A DNA stretch of 64,000 bases. Source: Cladophialophora immunda (lineage: Eukaryota > Ascomycota > Eurotiomycetes > Chaetothyriales > Herpotrichiellaceae). Below, piece after piece: positions 36,770-47,546 of this stretch (its first letter is position 1; every line of letters starts with the position of its first letter). The notes under the pieces are model-generated. The model was given only the letters and a program-made list of their open reading frames with translations, was not told the origin of the DNA and ran no database searches. Position numbers and translations under genes: made by a program. Where the stretch lies: the NCBI RefSeq assembly GCF_000835495.1, contig NW_015622543.1, positions 2,834,806-2,898,805 on the forward strand. Reading direction: 5' to 3'.

Positions 36770-37993
36770 TCACCCCTCCGGCTTCACTGCGGCCTGTCTC
36801 CTCCGCTTTTCGTCCTCCTGCCGTCGCTTCTCCTGGTCGGCCCGCAGTTTCCAGGCGGTTCTGATTTCGGGGGCGTGGTTCAGCAGATCCTGCTCCGTCA
36901 CGTGGCTCTGGATGGATCTGATTACGCTTTTGAACACCTTGATGTGATTGGCGTTCTCCTTGTCGTGTCGGAATCGATGGAACCGCCACCGTTGCAGCTC
37001 GTCCTGGTAGCATTCGACAATAATGTCTTGCAGGGCGTGGTTCAGGGTTTTCCACTCTTCCCATTCCTGCGGCTCGACGTACATGTCGTCGATGTACGAG
37101 TACTCGTTATTCCCAACGTGGATGAATAGAGCAAATTTCTCCGGAAAGGAGTAGAAGTCGGTCTGCATGGATTGATCTGGATCCTCGGGGTCCGGCTCCA
37201 TCCTTGCCCACTCAATACGGAGCAGGAAATCGACGGTGTTTTCAGAGGGGGGTTTCCATTTGAGGATATGCGGATCCGTGCCCATCTTGTACGATGCGTC
37301 CCGGCATGTGAAGATCAAGCCATCATTTCCATGCATCTGTTTCACCTTGGGGATGACTTCCTTGAACATCTTCTCCAAAGCGTAACTGAACTCATTATGT
37401 TTGTCTTCGAGCACAAATGGCCTCGTGTATTCTGGATGTTGTTTAAACATGGCATTATAGGGCTGGAGGACGTGGGTCTGGAAGTAGGCGAGGCGCTTGT
37501 CTAGAGGGCGTTGCATGAAGACCACATGGTCGAGGACCAGGCAGTCAAACACGAGGAATTTAATGACCGGCTCTCGATCAGGGTATTTGTCTTCCACCAG
37601 TTCCCCGTCCAATATTGTGCCAGTATGAAATCGTCGGAAGGTTTTGTCTTCGTGGTGCGGAAAGTGTAGATTAGGGACATACCAGTAGTCATTCCGTCGG
37701 TCGATGAAGTAGTGAATGTCCCTATCGCCGTCTTGAGTGAGGTACAGGAGGTAGCGTAGCCCGTCGGTCTTTTCGCAAACGTAGTAGTCCTGGCTCTTAA
37801 GCTCTTGTATGTGTTCTGAAGAGAAGGAGACGGGCTGGGCCCCGGGGAAGGACGTATTTCTTCCTCGCCCAAGAAGGTCGGCCACTTCGTGCTGGAAGGA
37901 TTTCTGGAGCGTAGGACCCGCCCACTGCCCGCCGATGCGCTGCATGAGAGCGTTCTGCTCAGGGTGCTGCGATTCAGGGCCGCCGGGATCCAT
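36770..37993 (-). CDS. ceg1: mRNA guanylyltransferase (capping enzyme alpha subunit)
   Basis: Transfers GMP from GTP to the 5'-diphosphate end of nascent mRNA; nuclear, bound to the RNA polymerase II CTD. Single exon, 407 residues, with MDPGGPESQ at 37993 chosen because the longer frame reaching 38107 is a pyrimidine-rich leader. The catalytic Lys is in KTDG (YYVCEKTDGLRY, about 70). Other nucleotidyltransferase motifs: DGELVED (motif III), DGLIFTCRD (motif IIIa/IV) and LKWKPP (motif V), followed by the OB-fold with WRFHRFRHDK. The C-terminus is a charged helix (EKRRQEDEKRRRQ). It is head-to-head with Sgf73, so the two transcription-related genes share about 490 bp of upstream sequence. Confidence 0.96.
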   Translation of the reverse strand: MDPGGPESQHPEQNALMQRIGGQWAGPTLQKSFQHEVADLLGRGRNTSFPGAQPVSFSSEHIQELKSQDYYVCEKTDGLRYLLYLTQDGDRDIHYFIDRRNDYWYVPNLHFPHHEDKTFRRFHTGTILDGELVEDKYPDREPVIKFLVFDCLVLDHVVFMQRPLDKRLAYFQTHVLQPYNAMFKQHPEYTRPFVLEDKHNEFSYALEKMFKEVIPKVKQMHGNDGLIFTCRDASYKMGTDPHILKWKPPSENTVDFLLRIEWARMEPDPEDPDQSMQTDFYSFPEKFALFIHVGNNEYSYIDDMYVEPQEWEEWKTLNHALQDIIVECYQDELQRWRFHRFRHDKENANHIKVFKSVIRSIQSHVTEQDLLNHAPEIRTAWKLRADQEKRRQEDEKRRRQAAVKPEG

Positions 37994-38481
37994 GGCTGGG
38001 AGATATATTGGGAGATGAGGGAGCGAAGAAAGGAGGGACGATTGAACGAGAGGAAAAGGTGTCTCCTTCCTCAGACTCGAGCGATCAAGTCCTTTCTTCA
38101 AGCCCAAGTTCAGAAGTCGGAGATCTCATTCTTGGGCCTTCGTTTAGTGCCCAGATGGTCTGCCGTACGTATGCTCGCAGTGTGTCTGTTGGGTGGCGCA
38201 GTTACTAAGCCGTGACGCCTGCGCCCTTGATATATAACCTTAAACTCCTATTGGAGATCTAACCTAAATTATTCTAGCCTCGATGTACCGCCCGCAGTTT
38301 CCCCCATCGTGATCCTCCGCATTTCTCCTTGACTGCGAAAGAGGTGACGGCTGTTAACGACGCACCAGGACTCGAGAATCATCGACGACAGTCGCTGCCT
38401 CTGTTTGAACTCGAGAATTTCCAGCCAGCCATCTGGTCTGACAACTCGCCCTGCAAGATCCGTTGAATTAGGGTTTCCGAG
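37994..38481. promoter_or_regulatory. Shared divergent promoter, Ceg1 and Sgf73
   Basis: 488 bp between two divergent start codons. TATATAA at 38231-38237 lies almost in the middle, about 240 bp from each ATG, and is a TATA candidate for either or both genes. Confidence 0.5.
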
Positions 38482-39747
38482 ATGGCGGCAAATGAGGCAC
38501 GAGGTTCGTACTTATCGAGACTGCAGCGCATTGTCGATAGGACTGAAACCTGTTTACAGCCTCTTCTGTTGGCTCCCACACAGACAGTCTCATTAGCGCG
38601 TCCGGCTACAAGTTCAGTAAAGGCAGCAAGAAGGCGCCGAAGGTCAAATTAAAAAAGCTGCCTCTCCAAGGCAAGAAAGAAGCGCAAGTAAATGGTCAGT
38701 TCGATCATCGGGTGTCGTCCTCATATGCTGATGAGAATAGGCGTCAAGAATGTCGCAGAAGCGCCCTCACCAGAAGTACCAAAGTTCGATGACGAGACCA
38801 TGGCAAATTTCCCCAACGGCCGCCTCGAAAGCCTTGATACCGTGATTTGCAAGCATTGCAAGAAGATGGTTTTGAAGCGCACGGCGAAAGGGCACATCGC
38901 CTTGTGTTTAAAATCAAAACAGGACAAAGCGCGCAAGAAAAAGGAAGCACGCGAGGCTGCAGCGCGGGCGAAGGAACGGGCAGAGAAAGCTGACGATGAC
39001 GATGACGACGATGATGATGTCAAAGCGCCTGCCAGAAAAGACGCTGCCAACGGCGATGATGACGGCTCCAAGAAGACCAAGAAACGAAAGGCCGACGCTG
39101 AAGATGACAAAGAGCCTAGAAAGAAGAAAAAAAAGGAGGAGCAGAAACCGAAAGTGGCCAAACCCAAGGGCCCGGTCGATGTCGAGAAACAATGCGGCGT
39201 CCAACTGCCAAACGGTGGACAGTGCGCAAGGAGTTTAACATGCAAAAGCCACTCCATGGGAGCAAAGCGGGCTGTCCCCGGGAGAAGTCTACCTTACGAC
39301 ATGTTGCTTGCTGCATACCAGAAAAAGAATCAGGCACGCCAGCAGAAGGCCGCGCTGGATGCCAATGCGCCTGCTCTCCTCGAAGAGGATCTCGACCCCA
39401 GTTTGACTGGTCCAGTTGATTCGGACGAAGAGCGAGACTCGGTCATGACAGCCATTGCCAGAAGCCTTACTCGACCCCAACCACTCGTCACGAAACCACT
39501 ATTCCCAACACGCCGGAAATACCAGCTGGTCCGGATGAAGGAAATGCTGTCAAACGCCATGAGTGGTAACCGATCCGGCGGCTTGTTCAGTGTTCCTCCG
39601 GAGAGTGCTAGAAGTGCTGTCCCGCAGTCGGCGATCCATGAAACGTTTGCCACGGCGATATCTGCTTCGCCTATAACGACAGGCATTGGGATGGCTCAAC
39701 CTGGATTGAAGGCGCCTCTCCGAAAGACCTCGATTGATGTCGCATAG
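38482..39747 (+). CDS. sgf73: SAGA subunit Sgf73 (SCA7 domain), three exons
   Basis: Component of the SAGA deubiquitinase module, related to human ataxin-7. Exons 38482-38503, 38560-38694 and 38741-39747 give 387 residues. The introns are 56 and 46 nt, with GTTCGT and GTCAGT donors. The join gives MAANEAR-ASSVGSH and ...[11 protein letters not shown], leading to the conserved [10 protein letters not shown] and KFDDETM. A zinc-binding segment follows ([17 protein letters not shown], then C), then a basic/acidic disordered linker ([12 protein letters not shown]). The SCA7 domain is at about 205-275 ([18 protein letters not shown], then [10 protein letters not shown]), which contacts nucleosomes in the family. 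The C-terminal third is disordered. The stop is only 71 bp from the stop of the convergent KAS gene. Confidence 0.95.
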
Positions 39748-39818
39748 AGACATGATTTGTGGTGGACGCGTGTTGTGGTTGCTGCGGGCATCACGGTGTC
39801 CCCCATGGACAATGAGTT

Positions 39819-41540
39819 TTATCTGCATTTTTGGAAGCAGAGACTCGCATTAGTCCCCCCAAACCCAAAGCTGTTGGTCAAGGCGACGTTGACATCGGCC
39901 TGTTGCGCTGTATTGGCAACATAGTTGCAGTCGAACTCGTCGCCTTTGGAGACAAGGTTAATGGTTGGCGGCAAGGTATTCTGGCCATTCATATTGTTAT
40001 TACCACCATCTTCTGGTCGCACCATCCTTGGAGGTGCCAGACTGAGTATACGTACCTCGTATATGGCCAGAACAGTGAACAAAGCCTCTACTGCTCCTGC
40101 GGCGCCTAGAAGGTGGCCAATTGCACCCTTGGTGCTGCTCACGTTGATCTCCTTGGCAGATTTCCTGCCCTGTTCCCCCAGCATAAGTGTCTTCATTGCC
40201 TGGTTCTCAGCCTGGTCCCCCAATGGCGTGGAAGTTGCGTGAGCATTGATATAGTCCACTTTAGACGGGGGAATTTGGGCCTGTTTGAGGGCCTTGTGCA
40301 TGGCTAGGAGGGCTCCGGCGCCATCTTCAAGCGGCGCCGTGAGGTGATGAGCGTCTGCTGAGTTGCCGTAGCCGACGAGTTCGGCGTAGATAGTGGCGCC
40401 ACGGGATTTGGCATGCTCCATTTCCTTTCCACACACGTCAGAATTGTGTCTGGTGCTCACCGTCCTGCAAGATGACATCAATTCGCTTACCTCGAGCACA
40501 ATGCAAGCTGCGCCCTCACTGATCACAAACCCTGCCCTGTCCGCATCAAACGGCCTTGAACTCTTCCATGGCTCGTCGTTGAACTTGGTCACCAAGCTCC
40601 TCGACCGGGCAAAGCCGCCTATCGCGAGCGGGTGGATACACGATTCCGCACCCCCGGCTATCATCACATTTGCTTCCCCCGACTTGATGAAGCGCGAAGC
40701 GTCCCCGAGGCTGTGGGCGCCGGTGGTGCAGGCGGTGGTGACAGCGTGATTAGGGCCTTTGAGACCGTAGCGCATGGATATGTGCCCGGCTCCCAGATTG
40801 ATCAACAGTCGGGGAACGAAAAGCGGGTGGATCTTGCGATAGTTCTTGTCTTGGTGATATGCCACTGAGGTGTTGTAGAGATCTTCCAGATTGCCGATTC
40901 CGGAGCCGAGACAGACGCCCTACAGATGCGTTTAGTCACGAGATTTGTTTCCGGGTAGCACGGACGGAAGCATAGCTTCCTTGAAGAATATAAATAACGA
41001 TATGGAAGTTGGTGACATGTCTTAGTTACGTACCGTCATCTCCGGATCAAGACCATTGCCGTCTTTGAAGCCGGCATCCTGCAATGCTTCGGCTGACGCC
41101 GCAAGAGCATATTGTGCGAATTTGGCAGTTTGGCGCAGTTCCTAGCGCAGGACTTGGTCTCAGTATCTGCTTGATGAACATCCCCTTTACCGGTGGTATG
41201 GGGGCACAAGCTGGTAGACAGGAGGCAAACAACGAACCGTGGACGAGACATGATCCTTAGCTCTCCAAACCCCTTGCTCTACCTCTGAGTCGGGTTTGGG
41301 AACAGGGACCAGACCGGCGACTTGACTTGGAAGCGCCTTGAACTCATCTCCGAGTTGGCGTGTTGAGACGATGCCGCAGTGGCCCTGTAGAATCCGCGAC
41401 CATGTTTGTCTGACTCCTGAGAACGACACCGACCATCAACCTCATGCGCGGCAGCTGTAGGTAAGTGGGAATGGAATCATCAACATACCAACACCCAGGG
41501 GCGTCACAGCTCCCAGCCCAGTCACGACCACTCTCCGCAT
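39819..41540 (-). CDS. cem1: Beta-ketoacyl-ACP synthase, mitochondrial type (six exons)
   Basis: Condensing enzyme of type II (mitochondrial) fatty-acid synthesis, needed for lipoic acid precursors. Exons: complement(41489..41540), (41238..41416), (41034..41141), (40491..40919), (40056..40424) and (39819..39980); 432 residues, close to yeast Cem1. The start MRRVVVTGLG has no presequence before it, as in yeast Cem1. Catalytic triad: Cys in TTACTTGAHS, His in INAHATSTPLGD, His in GAIGHLLGAAG. GSGIGNLED and NSFGFGGTNA are also typical. Introns 4 (66 nt) and 5 (75 nt) are multiples of three and contain no in-frame stop. They were removed because homologous enzymes run CIVLE-EMEHAK and LAIYE-NTLPPTINL without an insert, and the borders have GTAAGC/AAAG and GTACGT/CCAG. 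Confidence 0.94.
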
Positions 41541-41942
41541 CTCCTTGTCATGCTCTTCTTCTCATCCTGTGGCTCAGTGGCTCGGTGGCTTCTGTGTCTC
41601 GTCTCCGGCCTTCGCGAGGAAACAATACAGGAGGTCGGCGCCGACCAATCGCAACCCGCGGAGTTAATGCCGGAGATGGCCGCTCAAAGCGGCGTCAGTG
41701 TCGTTCCGTCTTGGGCTCCATTTTGATTTTTCGCGGCGCCGAGTTTCATTCGACGCCCTAATCAACTCGCAATGGAGTCTGATGGCGGGCCATGGCATCC
41801 TGTTAGATAATAGATATAGACAATGCCTCTCCTTCAGAAGTAAGTTTTCTCTTCTCTTCGATCTTATATACCCCAGTGTGCGGTGGAAGGCCTGTTCACC
41901 CTCTCTTCTCCCGCGCTATTCCTCATAGTCCAGCCCGCAACG
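41541..41942. promoter_or_regulatory. Shared divergent promoter, KAS and agmatinase genes
   Basis: 402 bp between divergent start codons. It contains a CCAAT word at 41646-41650 and a TATATA candidate at 41865-41870, 73 bp before the agmatinase ATG, in a pyrimidine-rich context. Confidence 0.5.
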
Positions 41943-43409
41943 ATGCTGCTGCCGTCGTTGTCCTTGTCTATATTGCTCCCTCTGCTTCCCCTCGCACATT
42001 CGTCCTTCTACGACAACCCGGAGCTCGAGATCCCGCCCGAGTCTGGTACGCCGCTTGATGAATTGAAGGCGAAATGGGACTTTGATGTAAGGTGCCCCAG
42101 ATCCAGTGTCCCGGCGGGAGCCATATGTCCCCTATCTCAAGGAAAAGAACCAAAATATCGAGTCTAGAACATGTGAGAATTGACTCTTTCTAGTGGGGTT
42201 TCTCAGGGATATCGACATTTGCCCATCTCAGACATGTAAAATGTCTGACCACCCCGTACGAGCCGTTTGATATCGGCATCATTGGCGCTCCTTACGATAC
42301 AGCTGTGAGTTATCGACCCGGTAAGCCAGTTCGTCCCATGAGACCTTCTTCTTCGAACCGAAGCAGAAGACATGTTCCCGTTCGTTCAAGATGCACAGTC
42401 TTTCTCATGCTGCTCAGGAGCCCGCTTCGGTCCTCGTGCCATCCGTGCCGCCTCTGCTCGTCAGACCTCCTTCCGAGGCTTCAACCACCGCGCACACATC
42501 AACCCCTACACGTCCTGGCCTCTTGTGCTCGATTGTGGAGATATCCCCATCACGCCCTTCGACAACGCTTTGGCGCTGCATCAAATGTCCTCGGCATACT
42601 TGGAGCTCCTGGCGCGGAAACCACTGAGCTACAAGAATCCGGAAAGCCACGAGCACCCCAAATTGATCACCCTGGGCGGGGACCACTCCGTCGCCCTCCC
42701 CGCGCTGAGGGCGCTGGAGAAGATCTACAAGGAGCCCATCGCGGTGCTACATTTCGACGCTCACCTGGACACCTGGCACCCGGGGGCCTACCCGAGCGCG
42801 TGGGCCGAAACCCCCACGCAGGCCGACTTCACCCACGGGACCATGTTCTGGATCGCGTCGCAAGAGGGCCTGATCAACAACGGGTCGTCGGTGCACGCGG
42901 GACTGCGGACGCGGCTTCTGGGCGACGACTTCCACGACTACGCCGACGACGAACGCCAGGGGTTTCTGCGCATCGAGTCGGACGACATCGACAGCGTGGG
43001 CGTCAAGGGCATCATCGACCTGATCATGGAGCGCATGGGCACGTCCATGCCCGTCTACCTCTCCGTGGATATTGACGTGATCGACCCAGGCCTGGCCCCC
43101 GGGACCGGCACCCCGGAGCCCGGCGGCTGGACCACGCGCGAACTCATCCAGATCCTGCGCGGCGTCGAGGGCCTGAACCTCGTGGGCGCCGACGTCGTCG
43201 AGGTGAGCCCCGCGTACGAGGCCGGCCACGGCGAGGCCACCGCGCTGGCCGGCGCGCAGGTCGTGTACGAGATCCTGACGAGCATGGTGAAGCGCGGGTT
43301 GAAGGACCGCGGCGAGGACGTCGTCATCGAGAAGCCCGGCCGGAAGATCGGGGCCACCAAGAAAGGCATCGTGGCCAAGGTCCAGGAGGTTTTGAGGGAT
43401 GAGTTGTGA
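41943..43409 (+). CDS. Secreted agmatinase/ureohydrolase-family enzyme (three exons)
   Basis: Arginase/agmatinase superfamily; expected to hydrolyse agmatine (or a related guanidino compound) to urea and an amine. Exons 41943-42086, 42194-42320 and 42418-43409 give 420 residues. Residues 1-20 form a signal peptide ([20 protein letters not shown]), so the enzyme should be secreted or vacuolar, unlike the cytosolic bacterial enzyme. After joining, [33 protein letters not shown] and the binuclear Mn ligands [13 protein letters not shown] and SVDIDVIDP are all present. Secreted forms of this family are common in filamentous ascomycetes. The substrate cannot be separated from guanidinobutyrate or proclavaminate-type ones by sequence alone. 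GC content is notably high in exon 3. Confidence 0.95.
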
Positions 43410-44456
43410 ACAAAACAGAGAGAGGTCTGGAACGCGGAAGCAGAACCCCAACACCGTCATGGCGTGGGCTTGCATGACATGAGGAAACGGCTAGATGGAC
43501 AGCTCCCCATTTAGGTAGCTAATATTTATTATATTGGCACTCTACTTTTGACGAGCCAGACGAATTTCTCCGTTTACCCGACTTCGTCTTGTCCCGCGCT
43601 CTGAAGTCTTTGGGCTTTCCAATTCACCAGCCTCATCCTCTGCGTGCGTGGCGTTTATTGTTATGTTCATGTCCCGAATGACAAACAGAAATAGTCCGCC
43701 TGCAAATCGCCAGGTGCGGATCCAGGTCCAGGCGATTCTCGAGCGTTTTTGTAGGTAGGAAATAACTCTTCTCTCCGACCGTGCGGGCCGAAGGAAAACC
43801 TGCACAGAGCTAGGAATGGGGACATTTTGTTGTCTCGAAAGATTCTCTCTTCTTCAATGCTATATGTATGGTCTCTCTGGCCCGAAGGTGACCTCCATCT
43901 GTCGTCCCCCCTTTTTCCAGCGCAAAAAGCACCGACAAGCTCCAGCTCCAGCTCCAACTCCGGTAGTACAAGGCTTCCAGTTTTCACAGCACAAGTTCTA
44001 TCCGCAAATCTATTTGAATGCAACGTCAAAATCCATACATGGTGGCAAAGTACAACTTTCTCTAATCCTCAATGCTTTTTCCGAAACAATGCCTCTTTTC
44101 TCTTCTGGCCAGTGTTGGCGGATAAATTTGAGTCGGAGAGAAACATCTGCCCAGCGCCCATTTTCGTGCTCTCATTTCTCATCAAAGTCTCGCAGGAGTC
44201 GATGCTCAGGAATGCAAACCGCCCCAACCCGGTCGAATCTCCAGTTCCAGTGAGCTCATAGTGACGTGCGCCTCGCAAAATTGGAAGAGACAGAAAAGCC
44301 CGCCTGGAAATAAACATAAATGCCGTCAAGTTAGCCCGCGTCAAGGAAAGTTTTAGAATCAATGCAATGCCCTGTCCCCGGTCGTGTCTAATCACGCCAA
44401 CACCATCACATTTCCCTCCGATTATCCATATTATCGCAGACATAGAGCAAACGCTT
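43410..44456. other. Convergent intergenic region
   Basis: 1.05 kb between the agmatinase stop and the stop of the Itc1-like gene. An AGCTCC-type triplet-like repeat lies near 43939-43965. The frames on both strands here are short and lack family signals. Confidence 0.5.
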
Positions 44457-47400
44457 TCAGAAATTGTACCGTGTCCCTTGCCTTGTTACAGGCTTGCCCT
44501 GACGATTCAAAGGGGCCGGCGGGGCTGGTGCACTTGACCTCGTTTGCGGTTCTTCATAGGTAATGTTTTTCCTGCCTCTTCCTCTCGGTTTAGGCACGGG
44601 GTCGATATGGCGATGACCCAGTTCGGCCAAGGCGGTAGAGTTCTTCCATTTTAGACATCGATGTGTCTTGTCGCTGACGTGCGTCTTGGTCCTCGTAGAC
44701 ATCCTCGTTGACGGCTCTTCGGACTTCTCTCGCGGTGTGGTATACGCAGCTCGCTTCTCCATATGTTTGATGATGGCATCGCGTTGCAAGTTGAGTTCTT
44801 TTTTGAGCTTCAGTTCGCGAATTCCGCGGGAGTCGAGCCATCCGATAAGCATGTCAAGTTCTTCCGCTGTGTCGTAGAAACCCCATTCCTTTGCCGAAAC
44901 TAGGTTTGTGGAGCCTTCTTCCATTTTCTTCCGTTCAGCTGGAGTCATTTGGAATCGTCGATAGTAAGCCTGCTTGTCGGGTTCGCCAATCTCAATGAAA
45001 CCCTCACGTTCCATATCGTCAGGCCCTTGCACCCAGATCCGTCCATTGGCGTATTCCGCATCCGCCGTCGAGCTGTCCGGTAGACCTCCGTGCGGCATTG
45101 CATTCCTCTCGAACCACCAATATCGGTTGCAGAAGCGATCTTTCCCGAGAACTCGTGTCCGGGGACAGTCGGCCTCGCGCAAGTCTCCATCGACGATGAG
45201 GATCTGCTCTTCCGCTTGCTCAATGCGATCGCGCTCCTTTTCGATCTGCTTGAGGACTTTCTGGTACTCTCTGCTTCCCTTGTTTTGTTTGGCCTCTGCT
45301 GCTTTCTCCTTGCGCTCTTGCTCTTCTTCGCGTTTCCGTTTACGCTCCGCGGCTCGGTCACTACCCCGTCGCAAAGATCGCGTCATCACAGGCTCATCGT
45401 CATCTGAATCAGGAATCGAGATATCACCGTCTTCACCTTTGTCCGCCTCGATAGTTTCTTCAAGCTCAGGCATCGGACTGGGAGATTTCTCGGGTTCCGG
45501 TGCCAACAGTCTTCGCTCAATTTGAAGCTCCTTAAGCTTTGCCAAAGCATCTTTCCGAGCTCGTTGATGTTCAATCTTGATTTTGCGGTAATGGGTCATG
45601 GTATTGCTCATCTCTTCCAGGAAATTCTTGACAGTCTTGGTTTCGAGGAACAACTGGCAGATGATTTGCAGAGCCTCCGCCCGTAAATTGATGTCCATGA
45701 TCGAGTACTGAACCCTGGCCGTTTCCATCGTCGGTTCAGCATCTAGAGGCGCGAGATGAGACAGGATCTTATTGCACACATCCGTAAGTCGAGGTCTGCC
45801 AGAAAGTTGATGCAGCAACCCAACCATCACCAATTCCCAGCCGCCATGTCTGAGATCACGCTTTCGAAGTCTCTCGATCCAGCCATATTCTCCGAACATT
45901 TCGGCTGCTCGATGGGTAACCACAGGCTCTGGCTCTGCAGGCTCTGGCTCTGGCTCTGCAAATTGAACTTTGTGGAGGCTACTGCGGGTTCTTTTCGCGG
46001 GGTACTCAGGCTCAGGGGTCGGTGTGGGCGGTTTGCTTTCCTCTTCCTCTTCTTCCTCTTCTTCCTCATCTGGATCAGGAAGGTCTGGCAGTGAGATTTG
46101 AATGGCCCCCCCATCATCATTCTCTGAATTAACCAGCTGCTTTAGGACTGCGCAATGCGTCTCGACAAACAATTCGCAGTCAGTCTCAAGCGAGGTGAAC
46201 ATCATGGCTTCCACAAAGTCATCGAAGGTGAACGAATCTAGTTTGAGAACTTGGCAATACACATTCAGCGTATTCCAGGTTTCCAGCAAGAGGCCGACAT
46301 TTTCAGACCGGAGTCCGGGGATTACGTGGGTTGTCGACTTCCGATCAGTACATTGCTCCTTGGCGACGAACTTCAGCGTCGGCCGATGCGTGCCGTCGCG
46401 GACGGGTTCGACATCAAGATCATCAATCGGGTATTTGATGGGCGGTGGAGGCGGAGGAGGCTGGATAATTGGTTTGGGAGGCATCAGCTCTTCAGGTGGC
46501 GGCGGGGGGTAATAGTGACCGTTCGGCGGCATATATTGATATCCATGATAATAGTGGTCGAAAGGCGGAGGAGGAGGTGGTGGTGGGGGAGGTGGGTGCA
46601 TATGGTCCCAAGATCGTGGTAACAACCCTGGGTCAGGCATAGGGTGAGGAGGATAGTTCTCGTGGTAGGGTGGTGGAGGAATGTGCACTTCGTCCCGCTG
46701 CGGTTGGTGTTGCGACGTTTGGTGGTTCTTACGTCCTTTAGGAGCAGGCTTCAGCTCGGGTAGCTTATGAGGTTGCCAGATTCCAAACATACCCTCTCCT
46801 TGCTCTGCGTTCTGCTTCTTCTCCGCTTTCTTTGCGGCAATCTTATGGCCATATTGAAGGTGGGGAGGGACGTTGGTGTCGATACGAAATCGCTCTGCAA
46901 TTTCGGGCTTGACAATCCATGGGGCACCATTCCAACCCTCTCTGGTCACGGTGTTCTTGATGAAGGAGCGGAGCATTTGTTTCGTGAAGACCTTGCGGTC
47001 TCTAATGATATGGTTATCGTCGACCAGAGCCTCCTCGTCTGGGCGATCAATGAGCCGCACAAAGTATCGGGAGAATGCCTCTCTTGCCACGGAACCGTCT
47101 GTCGCCCTCACCTCTGCAAATTTGGCCTTATCCCGCACTCGCCCATTCAACCGGGATGCGTCGTCCAGTATCACGGTCACCAGTTCGCCCGGGTAGAAAT
47201 CATTCTTGAAATCGTTGTAGACCTCCTCGACCAAGTTGTCGATGCGAGACGTGGTAGAGAACTGGACTCGGCGCAGGACAGGTTCTCGCAGTGCCTGCGG
47301 AAACGCCTCGTCAATCTCCCGTGAGCCGGCCTGCTCGCTCCTCAGCGCGTCAAAGAATGTCAGACCGGACCGTCCTGATACTTCGCACGTGAATCTCCTG

Positions 47401-47546
47401 GACTTGAAAAAGTCCATGCGCTCGAGATATGCATCGTAGGAGGTGAATACTTCGTTGGACTCGGAGATGACCCAAACATCCGATTCCTGGTCGTCGATGT
47501 GGGGATGCGGTAGGTAGCGAACGGGTTTCCTCTTGAATAAGACCAT
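44457..47546 (-). CDS. itc1: ISWI chromatin-remodelling subunit, Itc1/Acf1-like
   Basis: Single exon, 1029 residues, with the start at MVLFKRKPV (47546); an in-frame start further upstream at 47621 is unlikely because family proteins begin at this segment. The N-terminus is a WAC domain (VWVISESNEVFTSYDAYLERM ... GLTFFDAL), which binds DNA. A long Pro/His/Tyr-rich disordered stretch lies at about 320-400 (PPPPPPPPPPPFDHYYHG). A DDT domain at about 420-480 (LLLETWNTLNVYCQVL, SFTFDDFVEAMM) is followed by an acidic run, WHIM-type segments and RVLGKDRFCNRYWWFER near 795, which position the ISWI ATPase. A charged coiled coil (AERKRKREEEQERKEK) precedes it. The role is nucleosome spacing and repression with Isw2, as known for yeast Itc1. 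Confidence 0.94.
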   Translation of the reverse strand: MVLFKRKPVRYLPHPHIDDQESDVWVISESNEVFTSYDAYLERMDFFKSRRFTCEVSGRSGLTFFDALRSEQAGSREIDEAFPQALREPVLRRVQFSTTSRIDNLVEEVYNDFKNDFYPGELVTVILDDASRLNGRVRDKAKFAEVRATDGSVAREAFSRYFVRLIDRPDEEALVDDNHIIRDRKVFTKQMLRSFIKNTVTREGWNGAPWIVKPEIAERFRIDTNVPPHLQYGHKIAAKKAEKKQNAEQGEGMFGIWQPHKLPELKPAPKGRKNHQTSQHQPQRDEVHIPPPPYHENYPPHPMPDPGLLPRSWDHMHPPPPPPPPPPPFDHYYHGYQYMPPNGHYYPPPPPEELMPPKPIIQPPPPPPPIKYPIDDLDVEPVRDGTHRPTLKFVAKEQCTDRKSTTHVIPGLRSENVGLLLETWNTLNVYCQVLKLDSFTFDDFVEAMMFTSLETDCELFVETHCAVLKQLVNSENDDGGAIQISLPDLPDPDEEEEEEEEEESKPPTPTPEPEYPAKRTRSSLHKVQFAEPEPEPAEPEPVVTHRAAEMFGEYGWIERLRKRDLRHGGWELVMVGLLHQLSGRPRLTDVCNKILSHLAPLDAEPTMETARVQYSIMDINLRAEALQIICQLFLETKTVKNFLEEMSNTMTHYRKIKIEHQRARKDALAKLKELQIERRLLAPEPEKSPSPMPELEETIEADKGEDGDISIPDSDDDEPVMTRSLRRGSDRAAERKRKREEEQERKEKAAEAKQNKGSREYQKVLKQIEKERDRIEQAEEQILIVDGDLREADCPRTRVLGKDRFCNRYWWFERNAMPHGGLPDSSTADAEYANGRIWVQGPDDMEREGFIEIGEPDKQAYYRRFQMTPAERKKMEEGSTNLVSAKEWGFYDTAEELDMLIGWLDSRGIRELKLKKELNLQRDAIIKHMEKRAAYTTPREKSEEPSTRMSTRTKTHVSDKTHRCLKWKNSTALAELGHRHIDPVPKPRGRGRKNITYEEPQTRSSAPAPPAPLNRQGKPVTRQGTRYNF

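Noticed and set aside
42747..43475. 242-codon minus-strand frame with His/Asp/Val-rich sequence
   Set aside because: It is an antisense shadow of the GC-rich agmatinase exon; there is no start context or family match.
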